The translations under genes and the position numbers were made by a program. The notes under the pieces are model-generated. The model was given only the letters and a program-made list of their open reading frames with translations, was not told the origin of the DNA and ran no database searches. This document shows, in pieces, positions 32,617-42,012 of a DNA stretch of 64,000 nucleotides; position 1 is the first letter of the stretch; every line of letters starts with the position of its first letter. The DNA lies in NCBI RefSeq assembly GCF_002746455.1, contig NZ_NWUW01000007.1, positions 62,001 to 126,000 of the forward strand, in the 5' to 3' direction. Source of the DNA: Bacillus fungorum. GTDB taxonomy: Bacteria; Bacillota; Bacilli; Bacillales; Bacillaceae_G.

Positions 32617-33822
32617 TTAAAGGAGAAACGAAGAAATGCGTTGCTTCGTTTTTGGGACAATAATAAATTTTATCCAAAGTACGCCGATTACCATAATAAT
32701 CAAAGCATGTAGTAATTGTCCTGTAGCAATGAGTATAACACTTGAAAATACAATGAGTTGAATACTTAGCAATATAAAGATTAAGTGAAGAAATTGATTC
32801 ATTCGTTTCTCAGTATGGATTGGGTATAATGCTACAATAATATTTCCCGAAAAATATTTCCACAGTGAACGGAGCTGCATAGAAATCATATATAGGACGA
32901 TATATGCGATAGCGCCTTTTACGTATATGTTTGGTATAAAATATAAGGCGAAGGCACCGATTAACCCTAAGCGAATATATATACCAAAATAATCATTTCC
33001 ACGTAAAAATGCTAGTGTATGTAAATAGAAGAAAGTTGCTCTTTTTTTATGTAATAAAGGTTCAATCCAATTTGTAAGCCATTTTCTTTTATTTACTTGC
33101 TTATTCAGTTGCGGAACATCGGTGAAAATGCTAGCAAATTGATAAAAACGAACGTCCATTTTCTCTTCTTGTTCGATTATGTAATCCCACGGTATTCGTT
33201 TTGTAGGCTGTTTTTTCGTGTATAGAAGCAGGAAAGCAAGTAGCAAGAGCAATCCGCCTAATATGAGAACATTTGCCGAATAAAACAGCATGTAAATGAG
33301 TAAGGCGTTACAAGTAATACGGATGATCAGCCATATATTTTTTTCATAACCATCACGCCACATCCAATGTATGTACATGTTCCAAGCTTTCGTAATCATT
33401 AAAACGATAAAGATTGTACATAAGAAAGGTACAGTTAATTGTAATGATTGCAGTGCAAGTGGTACGAGAATAAGGAACGTAAATAATAATGGGAAAAGCT
33501 GAATGATGTAATTATATAGAAGAGATTTTTTAAAATAAGATGTTAATTTCTCTTCTAGTGCGAGTAAATAGACAGCATCAGGTTTCTGAATAAATGTACG
33601 GATAGGGCATCTCGTTATAATGAATGTAAGTACAATCGTGATGAGTAGTAAAGATAGTCCTTTAGAAGGAGCTGTCTTAAGAAACTTTGCGTAATAGTAA
33701 GCACCTATACAGGCAACGAAGATAAAGCTATATAGTAAACCGTTAATCATACGTGCGAAGTATGTAATGATATTTTGCATATGTTGTTGGAAGCGGATGC
33801 TCCATAGCGATTCGATTGACAT
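32617..33822 (-). CDS. EcsB-like ABC transporter membrane protein
   Basis: A 401-residue protein resembling EcsB, the membrane partner of the EcsA ATPase in Bacillus. MSIESLWSIRFQQHMQNII (N terminus, positions 1-19) with the long soluble segment after the second helix pair and eight or more hydrophobic helices fits the EcsB pattern. Start at 33822 follows AAAGAGGTG; a GTG nine bases upstream is an alternative. No ecsA is adjacent, so this is a stand-alone second copy or paralogue whose ATPase is encoded elsewhere. EcsAB affects protein processing and secretion in B. subtilis. Confidence 0.72.
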   Translation of the reverse strand: MSIESLWSIRFQQHMQNIITYFARMINGLLYSFIFVACIGAYYYAKFLKTAPSKGLSLLLITIVLTFIITRCPIRTFIQKPDAVYLLALEEKLTSYFKKSLLYNYIIQLFPLLFTFLILVPLALQSLQLTVPFLCTIFIVLMITKAWNMYIHWMWRDGYEKNIWLIIRITCNALLIYMLFYSANVLILGGLLLLLAFLLLYTKKQPTKRIPWDYIIEQEEKMDVRFYQFASIFTDVPQLNKQVNKRKWLTNWIEPLLHKKRATFFYLHTLAFLRGNDYFGIYIRLGLIGAFALYFIPNIYVKGAIAYIVLYMISMQLRSLWKYFSGNIIVALYPIHTEKRMNQFLHLIFILLSIQLIVFSSVILIATGQLLHALIIMVIGVLWIKFIIVPKTKQRISSFLL

Positions 33823-33882
33823 GTTTTTCACCTCTTTGTTCTATTATATATGTTTTGCAAAAGAAAAAACGAGCAAATTGCG

Positions 33883-35307
33883 TTATGCAACTTGCTCGTT
33901 TTTCTTTTCGTTATCTTTTTTCTGATCACGATTCATTAATGGATAGAAGGCAAAGCCGATTACGAATAAACCAATTCCGAGAAGGAACGTTTTTATATCA
34001 GATGCACCCGTTTTAATAACCCATAGTGCATAGCAAAGTGCGATAACTGCGACTATACCATCTGTAATTCTTGCCCGCATTTCATTTTTATATGTTTCAC
34101 CAGTTGCGACTAGTTTTAACTGGAAGATTGGTGAAACGAGATATGGAATGAGGTAGGCCAGTGTTGATACGGTAATAACGAATGTATAAGCTTCCGCAAT
34201 GGTTCCTGATAATGTTGAGAATAAGAACACTTGCGACATAATGTTTGTTAATCGTAATGAGTAAATTGGACTTCCTTTTTTATTTGTTTTTGTGAAGAAG
34301 GAAGGGAAGAAACCTTCTTTTGCTGCTTGGTACGGTACTTCTGAGCTTAATAAAATCCAGCCTAAGATGGAACCGAATAGGGAAGTAAGAGCAAGTAATG
34401 CCATCAGTTTCCCGCCGCCATGACCCATTGCAGCATTTAGTGCATCTGCTAATGGGCGTTCAGAAGCTTGTAATTTATCAACGTGAAGTACACCCATTGT
34501 TAAAATTGTAATTCCTAAGTAAATCGCAACTGTAATAAGTAATCCCGCAACTGTTGCGCGTTTTACCGTTTTTGGAGAAACAGCACGATTTGATAAAAGA
34601 ACTGCTGATTCAATTCCGATAAATGCCCAAAGTGTTGTAAGAGCAGCTAAATTTACTTGTGAAAGAAGACCGTGTGATACACCTGATTTATCGATCATCG
34701 GTGTGTACCATTGTCCAAATTTAGAAGCTTCGAATGCAAATAAAGTAACGACGATGAATAAAAGGAATCCAGTTACTTTCGTTGTTGTTGCTAAGAAGTT
34801 TAGCTTTCCAGCTCCGCTTACACCGTTTGTTAATATAATATGAGTTCCCCAAAGTAAGATGGAACAAATCGTAAATGTAATTAGTTTTCCGACTTCTATG
34901 TTAAACGAACCGATTGAAAATAGTAGTCGTGTATCTTTCATAATTGGGAAGAAGAGTGATAAATATCCCGCGAAAGATGTAATGATGGCAACGTTACTTG
35001 CCCAGTTTGCAACCCAATATCCCCATACCATACTGAAGCCAGCCATTTTTTTCTTTTTTGGTGTTGAGAATAAAGCATATGCATGGCTTTGTGGTCCTGT
35101 CGTTAAATCAGGACGACGAATTGCTAAATTACCGAAAACAAGAGCTAGCATTAAAACACCAAACCCTGTTGTTAACCAAGCTAAAGTGACACCGAGAGGG
35201 CTTGCTGTTTGTGCCAACGTACTTGGTACCATGAAAATACCAGCGCCAACCATGTTACCGACAACGAAAGCTGTGAGTACCCAAAAGCCCCATTTTTTTT
35301 GCTGCAT
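33883..35307 (-). CDS. APC-family basic amino acid permease, lysine-responsive (YvsH/ArcD-like)
   Basis: A 474-residue twelve-helix transporter of the basic amino acid/polyamine antiporter group: LTAFVVGNMVGAGIFMVPSTLA (key VGNMVGAGIFMVPS, about residues 15-28), ALTTLWAFIGIESAVLLSNRA (about 218-238). Start at 35307 follows TTTGGAGGT; the frame to 35337 runs into the leader. A lysine riboswitch and terminator precede the gene, so lysine represses it and lysine uptake is the likely role, as for B. subtilis yvsH. Arginine/ornithine exchange, the ArcD reaction, is a less likely alternative given the riboswitch. Confidence 0.9.
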   Translation of the reverse strand: MQQKKWGFWVLTAFVVGNMVGAGIFMVPSTLAQTASPLGVTLAWLTTGFGVLMLALVFGNLAIRRPDLTTGPQSHAYALFSTPKKKKMAGFSMVWGYWVANWASNVAIITSFAGYLSLFFPIMKDTRLLFSIGSFNIEVGKLITFTICSILLWGTHIILTNGVSGAGKLNFLATTTKVTGFLLFIVVTLFAFEASKFGQWYTPMIDKSGVSHGLLSQVNLAALTTLWAFIGIESAVLLSNRAVSPKTVKRATVAGLLITVAIYLGITILTMGVLHVDKLQASERPLADALNAAMGHGGGKLMALLALTSLFGSILGWILLSSEVPYQAAKEGFFPSFFTKTNKKGSPIYSLRLTNIMSQVFLFSTLSGTIAEAYTFVITVSTLAYLIPYLVSPIFQLKLVATGETYKNEMRARITDGIVAVIALCYALWVIKTGASDIKTFLLGIGLFVIGFAFYPLMNRDQKKDNEKKNEQVA

Positions 35308-35392
35308 AGAAAATACCTCCAAAGTTAGTATAACCAAGTCAAGCGAGGAGATATGTATGTCTTCCTATTAGAGAAGAGAAGTTCCAAACAAA

Positions 35393-35640
35393 ACAAAAAA
35401 AGCACGTAATTTGCCGCTACATGCTTTCTATCTTATAAGAAACCCACGACATACCTCTCGATAGCTCTCCACAAACGAAACGTTTGTGACAGTTCTGCAC
35501 TTATTAAATGCAGACCCAGCAAGCGTGCATGGTGGACACGACTTACTTCGGCAACCATTCCTTTCTCATTCTTTCATCAATGCCACTACATCTCCTGAAA
35601 TGATACTTTTAATGATTGCAACCTCTACCTCACCGAGATA
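35393..35640 (-). ncRNA. Lysine riboswitch (L box) with terminator
   Basis: On the minus strand the conserved parts appear in order: GTGAGGTAGAGGTTGCAA (35617-35634), AGTA, GGAGATGTAGTGGCA, GCCGAAG, GCTTGCTGGGTCTGCA, GAACTGTCAC, GTGGAGAGCTATCGAGAGG (about 35451-35469), then a terminator hairpin AGCATGTAGCGG...ACGTGCT (35401-35425) and TTTTTTT. These match the L-box core. Lysine binding should favour the terminator and turn off the permease gene downstream. Confidence 0.92.
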
Positions 35641-35885
35641 CGAATGAGGATTTAAATATTAAATTAACGTATTTAAGAGTAACAAATGAATTTTTATACG
35701 TCAATGGATATAGTAATAATCAGATTATAGAGAAGAGTTTGTGATTAGTTAGGTTTTTAAAATTAAGGGTGGAATTCATTCATAAATAAATTTTTAAAAA
35801 GTGTATTTTGGAACAAGGGTTTAGTTCATTCTCTGAAAATATGAGTAGAGCATTAAATTTTACATATTAATTGGAGGTATGAATT
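35641..35885. other. Region between lysine riboswitch and the 88-aa membrane protein gene
   Basis: About 245 bp of very AT-rich sequence, holding the promoter for the riboswitch transcript on the minus strand and for the small gene on the plus strand. No gene or strong hairpin seen. Confidence 0.4.
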
Positions 35886-36152
35886 ATGGGAAAAGTGGTT
35901 TGGGTAAAAGAAACTCAGGAAGAGAAGGTGACTGTGATTATTAAGTGGAAGAAGAAAAAAAAGAAGAAAAAATGGAATCATCCTTTATACTATGTGTGGG
36001 CAGTCATTACAGTTATTATTGCTGTGCTATCTGTTTTCTATGTTTTCCAACAAGGTACATTGAATTTAGAAGCAGTGCTTGTAGTGTTATTAGGATTGAT
36101 GACGTCGCTCGGTACTTGGCTTGCTGTTGATACGAAATATAATAAAAATTAA
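35886..36152 (+). CDS. Small membrane protein with Lys-rich N-terminal region, unknown
   Basis: I do not recognise this 88-residue protein. A strong GGAGGT lies 9 bp upstream of the ATG. The N-terminal 30 residues are highly basic (IIKWKKKKKKKKWNHPLYY), followed by two hydrophobic helices (VWAVITVIIAVLSVFYVF and LEAVLVVLLGLMTSLGTWLAV). The eight consecutive Lys come from an A-rich run of DNA, a slippage-prone tract. A bidirectional terminator follows. Confidence 0.65.
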   Translation: MGKVVWVKETQEEKVTVIIKWKKKKKKKKWNHPLYYVWAVITVIIAVLSVFYVFQQGTLNLEAVLVVLLGLMTSLGTWLAVDTKYNKN

Positions 36153-36207
36153 AAAACAGGCTGTCATAGAAGGGGGTATATAACTCCTTCTACGCAGCCT
36201 GTTTTTT
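36150..36207. terminator. Bidirectional terminator, small gene / gapN
   Basis: AAAAACAGGCTG / CAGCCTGTTTTT outer stem with an inner AGAAGG / CCTTCT stem. Confidence 0.85.
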
Positions 36208-36214
36208 TATAAGA

Positions 36215-37654
36215 TTAAACTAAGTTTAATACAGTTACTTTTTCGCGTGTCATAGACTCAAGGCTCTTACGAATACCTTGTGCGCCCATACCTGAACCTT
36301 TTACACCGATGAATGGGAAGTGGTCAGGGCCGCGCTCTGTGCGTCCGTTAATTTGAACAGAACCAGTTTCGATTTTGTTAGCAATTGCAAATGCTTTGTT
36401 AATGTCTTTTGTGAAGACACTTGCTTGTAAGCCGAACTCTGATTTGTTAGCAATTTCAATTGCTTGCTCATCTGAAGAAACACGGATGATTGGAAGGATT
36501 GGGCCGAATGGCTCTTCCCAAGCAACTTTCATTTCTTCTGTTACGTGGTCGATTAATGTTGGGTAAATTAAGTTACGCTCACGTTTGTTACCGATAACGA
36601 TTGTAGCACCTTTTTCAACAGCGTCGTCAACTAAGCCTTGAACGAAGTCAGCAGATTTGTCGTCGATTAATGGAACGATTGTGCTGTCTTGTTCTGGAGA
36701 TCCAACTGATAGCTCAGCTACTTGCGCTTTTAATAAGCTAACAAGCTCGTCCGCTACGTTTTCGTGTACAAGTACACGTTTAATAGCTGTACAACGTTGA
36801 CCAGAATAAGAGAATGCACCGCTTACGATATGGTTTGCAGCATCTTGTAAGTCAGCATCTTCACGAACGATACCAGGGTCTTTACCACCAAGTTCTAATA
36901 CAAGTGGAATCATTGCAGCTTTTTTCGCTAAATGTTTACCTGTGTTTGTACCACCTGTGAACGATACCATATTGATACCTTCGTGTTCTACTAAGTAGTC
37001 ACCAATTACAGAACCGCGTCCTGTCGCTACGTTTACAAGACCTTTTGGAAGGCCAGCTTTATGAAGTGCTTCAACCATTTTAATACCGCTAATTGCACCT
37101 TGAGTTGCTGGTTTGAAAATAACAGCGTTACCCATAATTAATGCTGGTGCAAGTTTTGCAGCAGATAAGTTTACTGGGTAGTTAAATGGTGCGATTGCTA
37201 ATACAACACCAAGTGGTGCGCGTTGGATAATCGCAAGTTTAGATTTCGTTCCGCCAGGGAAGCTATCGCCCATCATGCTTTCTCCGTGCATATGTAGAGC
37301 TTCTTCGATCGTGTAACGAATGAAATCAGCTGTACGAACAACTTCTTTCTTCGCATCTTTATATCCTTTACCGACTTCTTTCATAATGATATCGGCAATT
37401 TCATCTTGCATATTTACGAGCTCATCAGCCCATTTATATAAATATTTTGCGCGATCTTGTAGAGAAGCTTCCGCCCATGATTTTTGAGCTTCTTTTGCAG
37501 ATGCAATTGCTTCATCAACTTCTCCGCGAGTAATTGCTTGTACTTGTCCAATTACTTCGTGTAAGTATGGAGATGGAATTTCGATTGTTTCTCCTGAAGA
37601 GCTTTCTCTCCATTCTCCGTTTAAATAAAATTTGTACGTATTGCTAGTTGTCAT
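36215..37654 (-). CDS. gapN: NADP-dependent non-phosphorylating glyceraldehyde-3-phosphate dehydrogenase GapN
   Basis: A 479-residue aldehyde dehydrogenase superfamily enzyme that oxidises glyceraldehyde-3-phosphate directly to 3-phosphoglycerate and makes NADPH. MTTSNTYKFYLNGEWRESSS is the typical GapN start; the ATG at 37654 follows CTAGGAGGA, while the frame to 37729 has a spurious hydrophobic extension. Catalytic Glu lies in LELGGKDP (about residues 250-257), catalytic Cys in GQRCTAIKR (about 280-288), and the phosphate-binding ERGPDHFPF near 437-445 distinguishes GapN from other ALDHs. A near-cre sequence TGAAAACGATTTCT (37742-37755) lies upstream. Confidence 0.93.
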   Translation of the reverse strand: MTTSNTYKFYLNGEWRESSSGETIEIPSPYLHEVIGQVQAITRGEVDEAIASAKEAQKSWAEASLQDRAKYLYKWADELVNMQDEIADIIMKEVGKGYKDAKKEVVRTADFIRYTIEEALHMHGESMMGDSFPGGTKSKLAIIQRAPLGVVLAIAPFNYPVNLSAAKLAPALIMGNAVIFKPATQGAISGIKMVEALHKAGLPKGLVNVATGRGSVIGDYLVEHEGINMVSFTGGTNTGKHLAKKAAMIPLVLELGGKDPGIVREDADLQDAANHIVSGAFSYSGQRCTAIKRVLVHENVADELVSLLKAQVAELSVGSPEQDSTIVPLIDDKSADFVQGLVDDAVEKGATIVIGNKRERNLIYPTLIDHVTEEMKVAWEEPFGPILPIIRVSSDEQAIEIANKSEFGLQASVFTKDINKAFAIANKIETGSVQINGRTERGPDHFPFIGVKGSGMGAQGIRKSLESMTREKVTVLNLV

Positions 37655-37741
37655 GATTAGTCCTCCTAAAATAGCAACTTGTAAGAGTGAGTATAAGGTG
37701 ATTGTAGGGGGTTTGATAACATTTTTCAAATGAAATGTTTG

Positions 37742-37755
37742 TGAAAACGATTTCT
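37742..37755. promoter_or_regulatory. Candidate cre (CcpA) site upstream of gapN
   Basis: TGAAAACGATTTCT differs from the TGWAANCGNTNWCA consensus at the last base only. It lies about 90 bp before the gapN start. Assignment by eye. Confidence 0.35.
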
Positions 37756-37850
37756 TATTCTTATTTTATTTTGTATACCCTTTCTTACAGAACATTCTCT
37801 TATTTCAAAATGATGTATCATATATTTTTGTCCGGCTTGTAAAAAAACAA

Positions 37851-37880
37851 TTGACAGAATACTCAATATAGTTGTAAGAT
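37851..37880 (+). promoter_or_regulatory. Promoter of the bmr leader
   Basis: TTGACA (37851-37856) and TAAGAT (37875-37880), 18-bp spacer, with TG directly before the -10. Confidence 0.7.
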
Positions 37881-37914
37881 TATAAATGGAAAATAAATGA
37901 AGGAGGTGTGCGTA

Positions 37915-38001
37915 ATGATTGTAATCGTAAATGTAATGGGCTTAGCTCTGTTAAATGGCAGAAAACATTTATATCATTACGCAACCTGTACGGATATATA
38001 G
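37915..38001 (+). CDS. BmrB-like leader peptide (28 aa) of the bmrCD attenuator
   Basis: A 28-codon frame (starting MIVIVNVMGLALLNG, ending TCTDI) with AGGAGGTG 7 bp upstream of the ATG. Its last third contains TACGCAAC-CT-GTACG (37978-37992), which can pair with GTTGCGTA and CGTAC inside the left arm and loop of the terminator that follows (38024-38036). Translation of the frame should therefore decide between antiterminator and terminator. In B. subtilis the bmrB frame upstream of bmrC-bmrD works this way, inducing the pump when antibiotics stall ribosomes. The peptide is not obviously similar to BmrB, and its role is inferred from the layout. Confidence 0.75.
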   Translation: MIVIVNVMGLALLNGRKHLYHYATCTDI

Positions 38002-38017
38002 GGCATCTTTGTCTTAT

Positions 38018-38060
38018 AAAAAGCGTACGTTGCGTATATCGTAACGTACGCTTTTTATGC
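38018..38060 (+). terminator. Attenuator terminator of the bmr leader
   Basis: Perfect 14-bp stem AAAAAGCGTACGTT (38018-38031) / AACGTACGCTTTTT (38043-38056) with an 11-nt loop. The left arm is the target of the antiterminator pairing with the end of the leader frame. Confidence 0.85.
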
Positions 38061-38068
38061 ATTTCTGT

Positions 38069-38101
38069 GCATATCGTCAAGCGGCGGTATGCTTTTTTTT
38101 G
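38069..38101 (+). terminator. Second terminator in the bmr leader
   Basis: GCATATCG / CGGTATGC stem (one G-T pair) followed by eight T, about 10 bp after the first terminator and about 145 bp before bmrC. A tandem barrier or independently regulated element. Confidence 0.7.
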
Positions 38102-38244
38102 TTTGTTTTCCATGTTACTATATAAAATTTTGGAAGGTGGAAAAATGTGATGAGATTGCATGGGTTACGAAATGTAAATGTGATGGATCTGGATAGTGGA
38201 TAAAGAAATGAGAGATAAACGAGAACGAGAAGGGAGAGGTTACA

Positions 38245-40005
38245 TTGTTTTCAGTATTACTAAAGTTGAAATGGTTTTTTAAAGAGCATTGGAAGAGATA
38301 TAGTATCGCCATTGGAGCTCTTTTAATTGTGAATATAGTTGAGGTTATTCCCCCGAAAGTGTTAGGGGTTACGATTGATAACATAAAAACAGGAACGTTA
38401 ACGAACGAAGCAATTATAGAGTCTATTCTTATTTTAATAGGGGTTACGATAGTTGGATATGGCCTCACATTCGTTTGGCAACATCAATTGTTTGGCGGTG
38501 CATTCGTACTGGAGAAGACGATGCGCTCTAAATTTATGGGGCATTTACTTAAGATGACGCCGACTTTTTATCAAAAAAATCGTACTGGTGATTTAATGGC
38601 GAGGGCGACAAACGATTTAAAAGCGATCGCTATGACAGCTGGTTTCGGTATATTAACGCTCGTTGATTCGAGTTTATATATGCTTACGATTGTCTTTATG
38701 ATGGGATTTACAATTAGTTGGGAGCTTACATTTGCGGCACTTATACCGCTTCCAATTATGGCGTATGCGATGAATATATATGGAAAGAAATTGCATGAAA
38801 GATTTACAGTTGCGCAAGATGCGTTCGGTGATATGAACGATAAGGTACTAGAATCGATCGCTGGTGTGCGCGTTATTCGTGCATACGTACAAGAGAACGC
38901 AGATCAAGAAAGATTTCATCATTTAGGAGATGACGTCTACGAAAAAAATATGAAGGTAGCTAGAATTGATGCATTATTCCAGCCAACTGTGAAAATGCTT
39001 GTTGGCCTTAGTTATTTAATCGGTTTAGTGTATGGCGCGTATCTTGTATTTCAATCAAAGGTAACACTTGGTGAACTTGTTTCATTTAACGTGTATTTAG
39101 GGATGATGATTTGGCCGATGTTTGCAATTGGGGAATTAATCAATGTTATGCAAAGAGGAAATGCATCATTAGACCGTGTGAATGAAACGTTAGCGTATGA
39201 ACCAGATGTAAAGGATCCGAAAAATCCAAAGCTTGTACAAGAGCCGGATTATATTCAGTTTGATGACGTTACCTTTTCATATCCTTCATCAACTGAAACA
39301 AATTTAAAAAAGGTTTCATTTACATTAAAACAAGGGGAAACGCTTGGGGTTGTTGGAAAAACAGGAAGCGGAAAAACGACGCTCGTACGTCAGCTTCTTC
39401 GTCAATATCCACTTGGAGATGGGGATATTGCAGTCTCTGATGTGACGTTAGATAAAATAACGAATGAAAATGTACTTGGGTGGATTGGGTATGTACCGCA
39501 GGAACATATTTTGTTCTCAAAAACAGCGAGGGAAAATATTTTATTCGGGAACCGAGAAGCGACGGAAGAAGAACTCGAGAAAGCGATTGAAATTGCGGCG
39601 TTTACAAAGGATTTAGAGTTTTTACCAGAAGGGTTAGAAACGCTCGTTGGAGAGAAAGGTGTTTCTTTATCAGGAGGGCAAAAACAAAGGATCTCGATTG
39701 CACGAGCTGTTATTCAAAATCCAGAAATTTTAATTTTGGACGATTCGTTATCAGCTGTTGATGCTCGTACGGAAGCAGCGATTATTGACAATATAAGAAC
39801 AGAAAGAAGCGGAAAGACAACGATTATTACGACGCATCGTTTATCTGCCGTACAACATGCGGATTGGATTCTCGTTATGGATGAGGGGCAAGTAATAGAA
39901 GAAGGTACGCATGATCAGCTTATTAAAAGCGGAGGCTGGTATGCTGAGCAATTTGAAAGACAACAAGGGGAAAGTGAAAGTGCGGATAGTGGGGTGAAAA
40001 TATGA
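38245..40005 (+). CDS. bmrC: Heterodimeric multidrug ABC exporter subunit BmrC (YheI)
   Basis: A 586-residue half-transporter: six-helix domain (about residues 1-320) and ATPase domain. Walker A is GKTGSGKTT (about 368-376), signature LSGGQKQR (about 474-481), Walker B ILILDDSLSAVD, where Asp replaces the catalytic Glu. That is the degenerate pattern of one subunit in asymmetric exporters such as BmrCD/LmrCD. TTG start after AGGGAGAGG. It overlaps bmrD by 4 bp. The leader-peptide attenuator upstream and conserved yhe synteny support the name. Exports drugs from the inner leaflet. Confidence 0.92.
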   Translation: MFSVLLKLKWFFKEHWKRYSIAIGALLIVNIVEVIPPKVLGVTIDNIKTGTLTNEAIIESILILIGVTIVGYGLTFVWQHQLFGGAFVLEKTMRSKFMGHLLKMTPTFYQKNRTGDLMARATNDLKAIAMTAGFGILTLVDSSLYMLTIVFMMGFTISWELTFAALIPLPIMAYAMNIYGKKLHERFTVAQDAFGDMNDKVLESIAGVRVIRAYVQENADQERFHHLGDDVYEKNMKVARIDALFQPTVKMLVGLSYLIGLVYGAYLVFQSKVTLGELVSFNVYLGMMIWPMFAIGELINVMQRGNASLDRVNETLAYEPDVKDPKNPKLVQEPDYIQFDDVTFSYPSSTETNLKKVSFTLKQGETLGVVGKTGSGKTTLVRQLLRQYPLGDGDIAVSDVTLDKITNENVLGWIGYVPQEHILFSKTARENILFGNREATEEELEKAIEIAAFTKDLEFLPEGLETLVGEKGVSLSGGQKQRISIARAVIQNPEILILDDSLSAVDARTEAAIIDNIRTERSGKTTIITTHRLSAVQHADWILVMDEGQVIEEGTHDQLIKSGGWYAEQFERQQGESESADSGVKI

Positions 40006-42002
40006 GCGTTTCAAAACGATTGTTTCAATACGCGATGAAAGTGAAAGGAACGATTTTTGCAGCGATGCTAATGTTATTTATTTTCGTCATCGCAGAGCTT
40101 GCTGGTCCTTTCGTCGCGAAAACGATGATTGACGATCATATCGTTGGAATAGAGAAACCTTGGTATGAAACAGAAAAGAGTGACGAGGCTGTTTCATATA
40201 ATGGTACCTTTTATAAGCGAAGTGATCGCTTCCAGGAAGGTGAGAAAAAGGGAAAAGAAGTACGTGTGATGCAAGTTGGTTTTCAATATTATTTTGTACC
40301 GAATAAAGTAAATGTGGAAGGATCACGGACTGTAAAAGATGATATGATTACCGTTCAAAATGGTAAGGCGGTCCAAGTGTATAAAGCGAAAGCATTAACA
40401 AAGGAAGAAGTGTTTGCGTTTTATAAACCAGAAATAAACCGTCTATTATTACTTGGTGGTGGCTATTTCGCTTTATTAGTAGTCGTATCATTGTTTGCAT
40501 ACGGAAAGCAATTTTTCTTACAGAAGGCAGCGAACAAAATTATTCAAATTATGAGGGAAGACGTTTTCTCTCATATTCAAACGTTGCCAATTCAATATTT
40601 TGATCATTTACCAGCAGGGAAAATTGTGTCGCGTGTAACGAATGATACGGAAGCCATTCGTGATTTATATGTGACGGTGCTGGCGACATTCGTTTCTAGT
40701 ATCATCTATATTATCGGGATATTCGCTGCGCTATTTTTACTCGATGTAAAATTGGCAACGTTATGTTTACTCATCATCCCGATTTTAATCGTTTGGGCAA
40801 TTCTTTATAGAAAGTATGCGTCTGTATACAATCATAAAATGCGTTCACGTTTATCAGATATTAACGGAACAGTGAATGAATCCATTCAAGGGATGCCAAT
40901 TATTCAAGCGTTCCGTCAAGAGCGTGAAACGAAAAAAGAGTTTGAAGAATTAAATGGCGATTATTTTAAGTATCAAAATAAAATTTTGAATTTAAATGCA
41001 GCAACTTCTCATAATTTAGTGTCTGTATTAAGAAATATCGCTTTCACAGGTGTGATTTGGTATTTCGGTGGTGCTTCATTAAGTGCTTCAGGCATCATTT
41101 CGCTAGGAATACTGTATGCGTTCGTTGATTATTTAACACGATTGTTCTCACCAATTACAAATATGGTGAACCAGCTGGCTAACTTAGAACAATCGCGTGT
41201 GGCATCAGAACGCGTTTTTGAATTGTTAGAGGAAAAAGGGGAAGCAGTAGAAGAAGAACGTATGCCTCGCTTACAAGGAAATGTGAAGTTTGATAATGTG
41301 TCGTTTTCTTATAATGGAAAAGATGAAGTGTTAAAAAATATTTCTTTTGAAGCGAAACAAGGTGAGACAGTGGCACTTGTCGGTCATACTGGATCAGGAA
41401 AAAGTTCCATTATGAATGTACTCTTTCAGTTTTATGAGTTTGAAAAAGGAAAGCTTACAATTGACGGTCACGACGTAAAAGAGATGCCAAAACAAGCAAC
41501 TCGTGAACATATGGGAATCGTACTGCAAGATCCGTTTTTATTTAGCGGGACAGTTGCATCTAATGTAAGTTTAGAAAATGAAAACATTTCAAAAGATCGC
41601 ATCGTAAAGGCATTGCGTGATGTTGGTGCTGAAAGATTTGCGAACAATATAAATGAAGAAATTACAGAAAAGGGAAGCACACTTTCCACTGGAGAACGTC
41701 AGCTTATATCGTTTGCTAGGGCACTTGCTTTTGATCCAGCTATTTTAATTTTAGATGAAGCGACATCTAGTATTGATACAGAGACAGAAGCGATGATCCA
41801 ACAAGCACTAGAAGTTGTGAAAAAAGGAAGAACGACATTTATTATTGCTCACCGACTTTCAACAATTAAAAGCGCAGATCAAATTATTGTACTTGATAGA
41901 GGAACGATCTTGGAAAAAGGTTCTCATGATGAATTAATGAAAAAGCGCGGGCGTTATTACGATATGTACAAAACGCAAATGGAAGGAAACCAGAGCGCTT
42001 AA
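40002..42002 (+). CDS. bmrD: Heterodimeric multidrug ABC exporter subunit BmrD (YheH)
   Basis: A 666-residue half-transporter with an insertion of about 100 residues between the first two helices (about residues 45-145, an extracellular domain with many charged residues), as in YheH/BmrD. Walker A GHTGSGKSS and Walker B ILILDEATSSID with the catalytic Glu are intact, but the signature is LSTGERQL, a degenerate form. Combined with BmrC, one composite site is canonical (BmrD Walker B with BmrC LSGGQ) and one is degenerate. The ATG overlaps the bmrC stop (ATGA), so the two are coupled. Confidence 0.92.
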   Translation: MSVSKRLFQYAMKVKGTIFAAMLMLFIFVIAELAGPFVAKTMIDDHIVGIEKPWYETEKSDEAVSYNGTFYKRSDRFQEGEKKGKEVRVMQVGFQYYFVPNKVNVEGSRTVKDDMITVQNGKAVQVYKAKALTKEEVFAFYKPEINRLLLLGGGYFALLVVVSLFAYGKQFFLQKAANKIIQIMREDVFSHIQTLPIQYFDHLPAGKIVSRVTNDTEAIRDLYVTVLATFVSSIIYIIGIFAALFLLDVKLATLCLLIIPILIVWAILYRKYASVYNHKMRSRLSDINGTVNESIQGMPIIQAFRQERETKKEFEELNGDYFKYQNKILNLNAATSHNLVSVLRNIAFTGVIWYFGGASLSASGIISLGILYAFVDYLTRLFSPITNMVNQLANLEQSRVASERVFELLEEKGEAVEEERMPRLQGNVKFDNVSFSYNGKDEVLKNISFEAKQGETVALVGHTGSGKSSIMNVLFQFYEFEKGKLTIDGHDVKEMPKQATREHMGIVLQDPFLFSGTVASNVSLENENISKDRIVKALRDVGAERFANNINEEITEKGSTLSTGERQLISFARALAFDPAILILDEATSSIDTETEAMIQQALEVVKKGRTTFIIAHRLSTIKSADQIIVLDRGTILEKGSHDELMKKRGRYYDMYKTQMEGNQSA

Positions 42003-42012
42003 TAGGTATGGT

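Noticed and set aside
37908..38150. 80-codon plus frame (MRNDCNRK...) over the bmr leader
   Set aside because: Its GTG abuts the Shine-Dalgarno and it reads through two terminators; the 28-codon frame has correct spacing and explains the antiterminator pairing.
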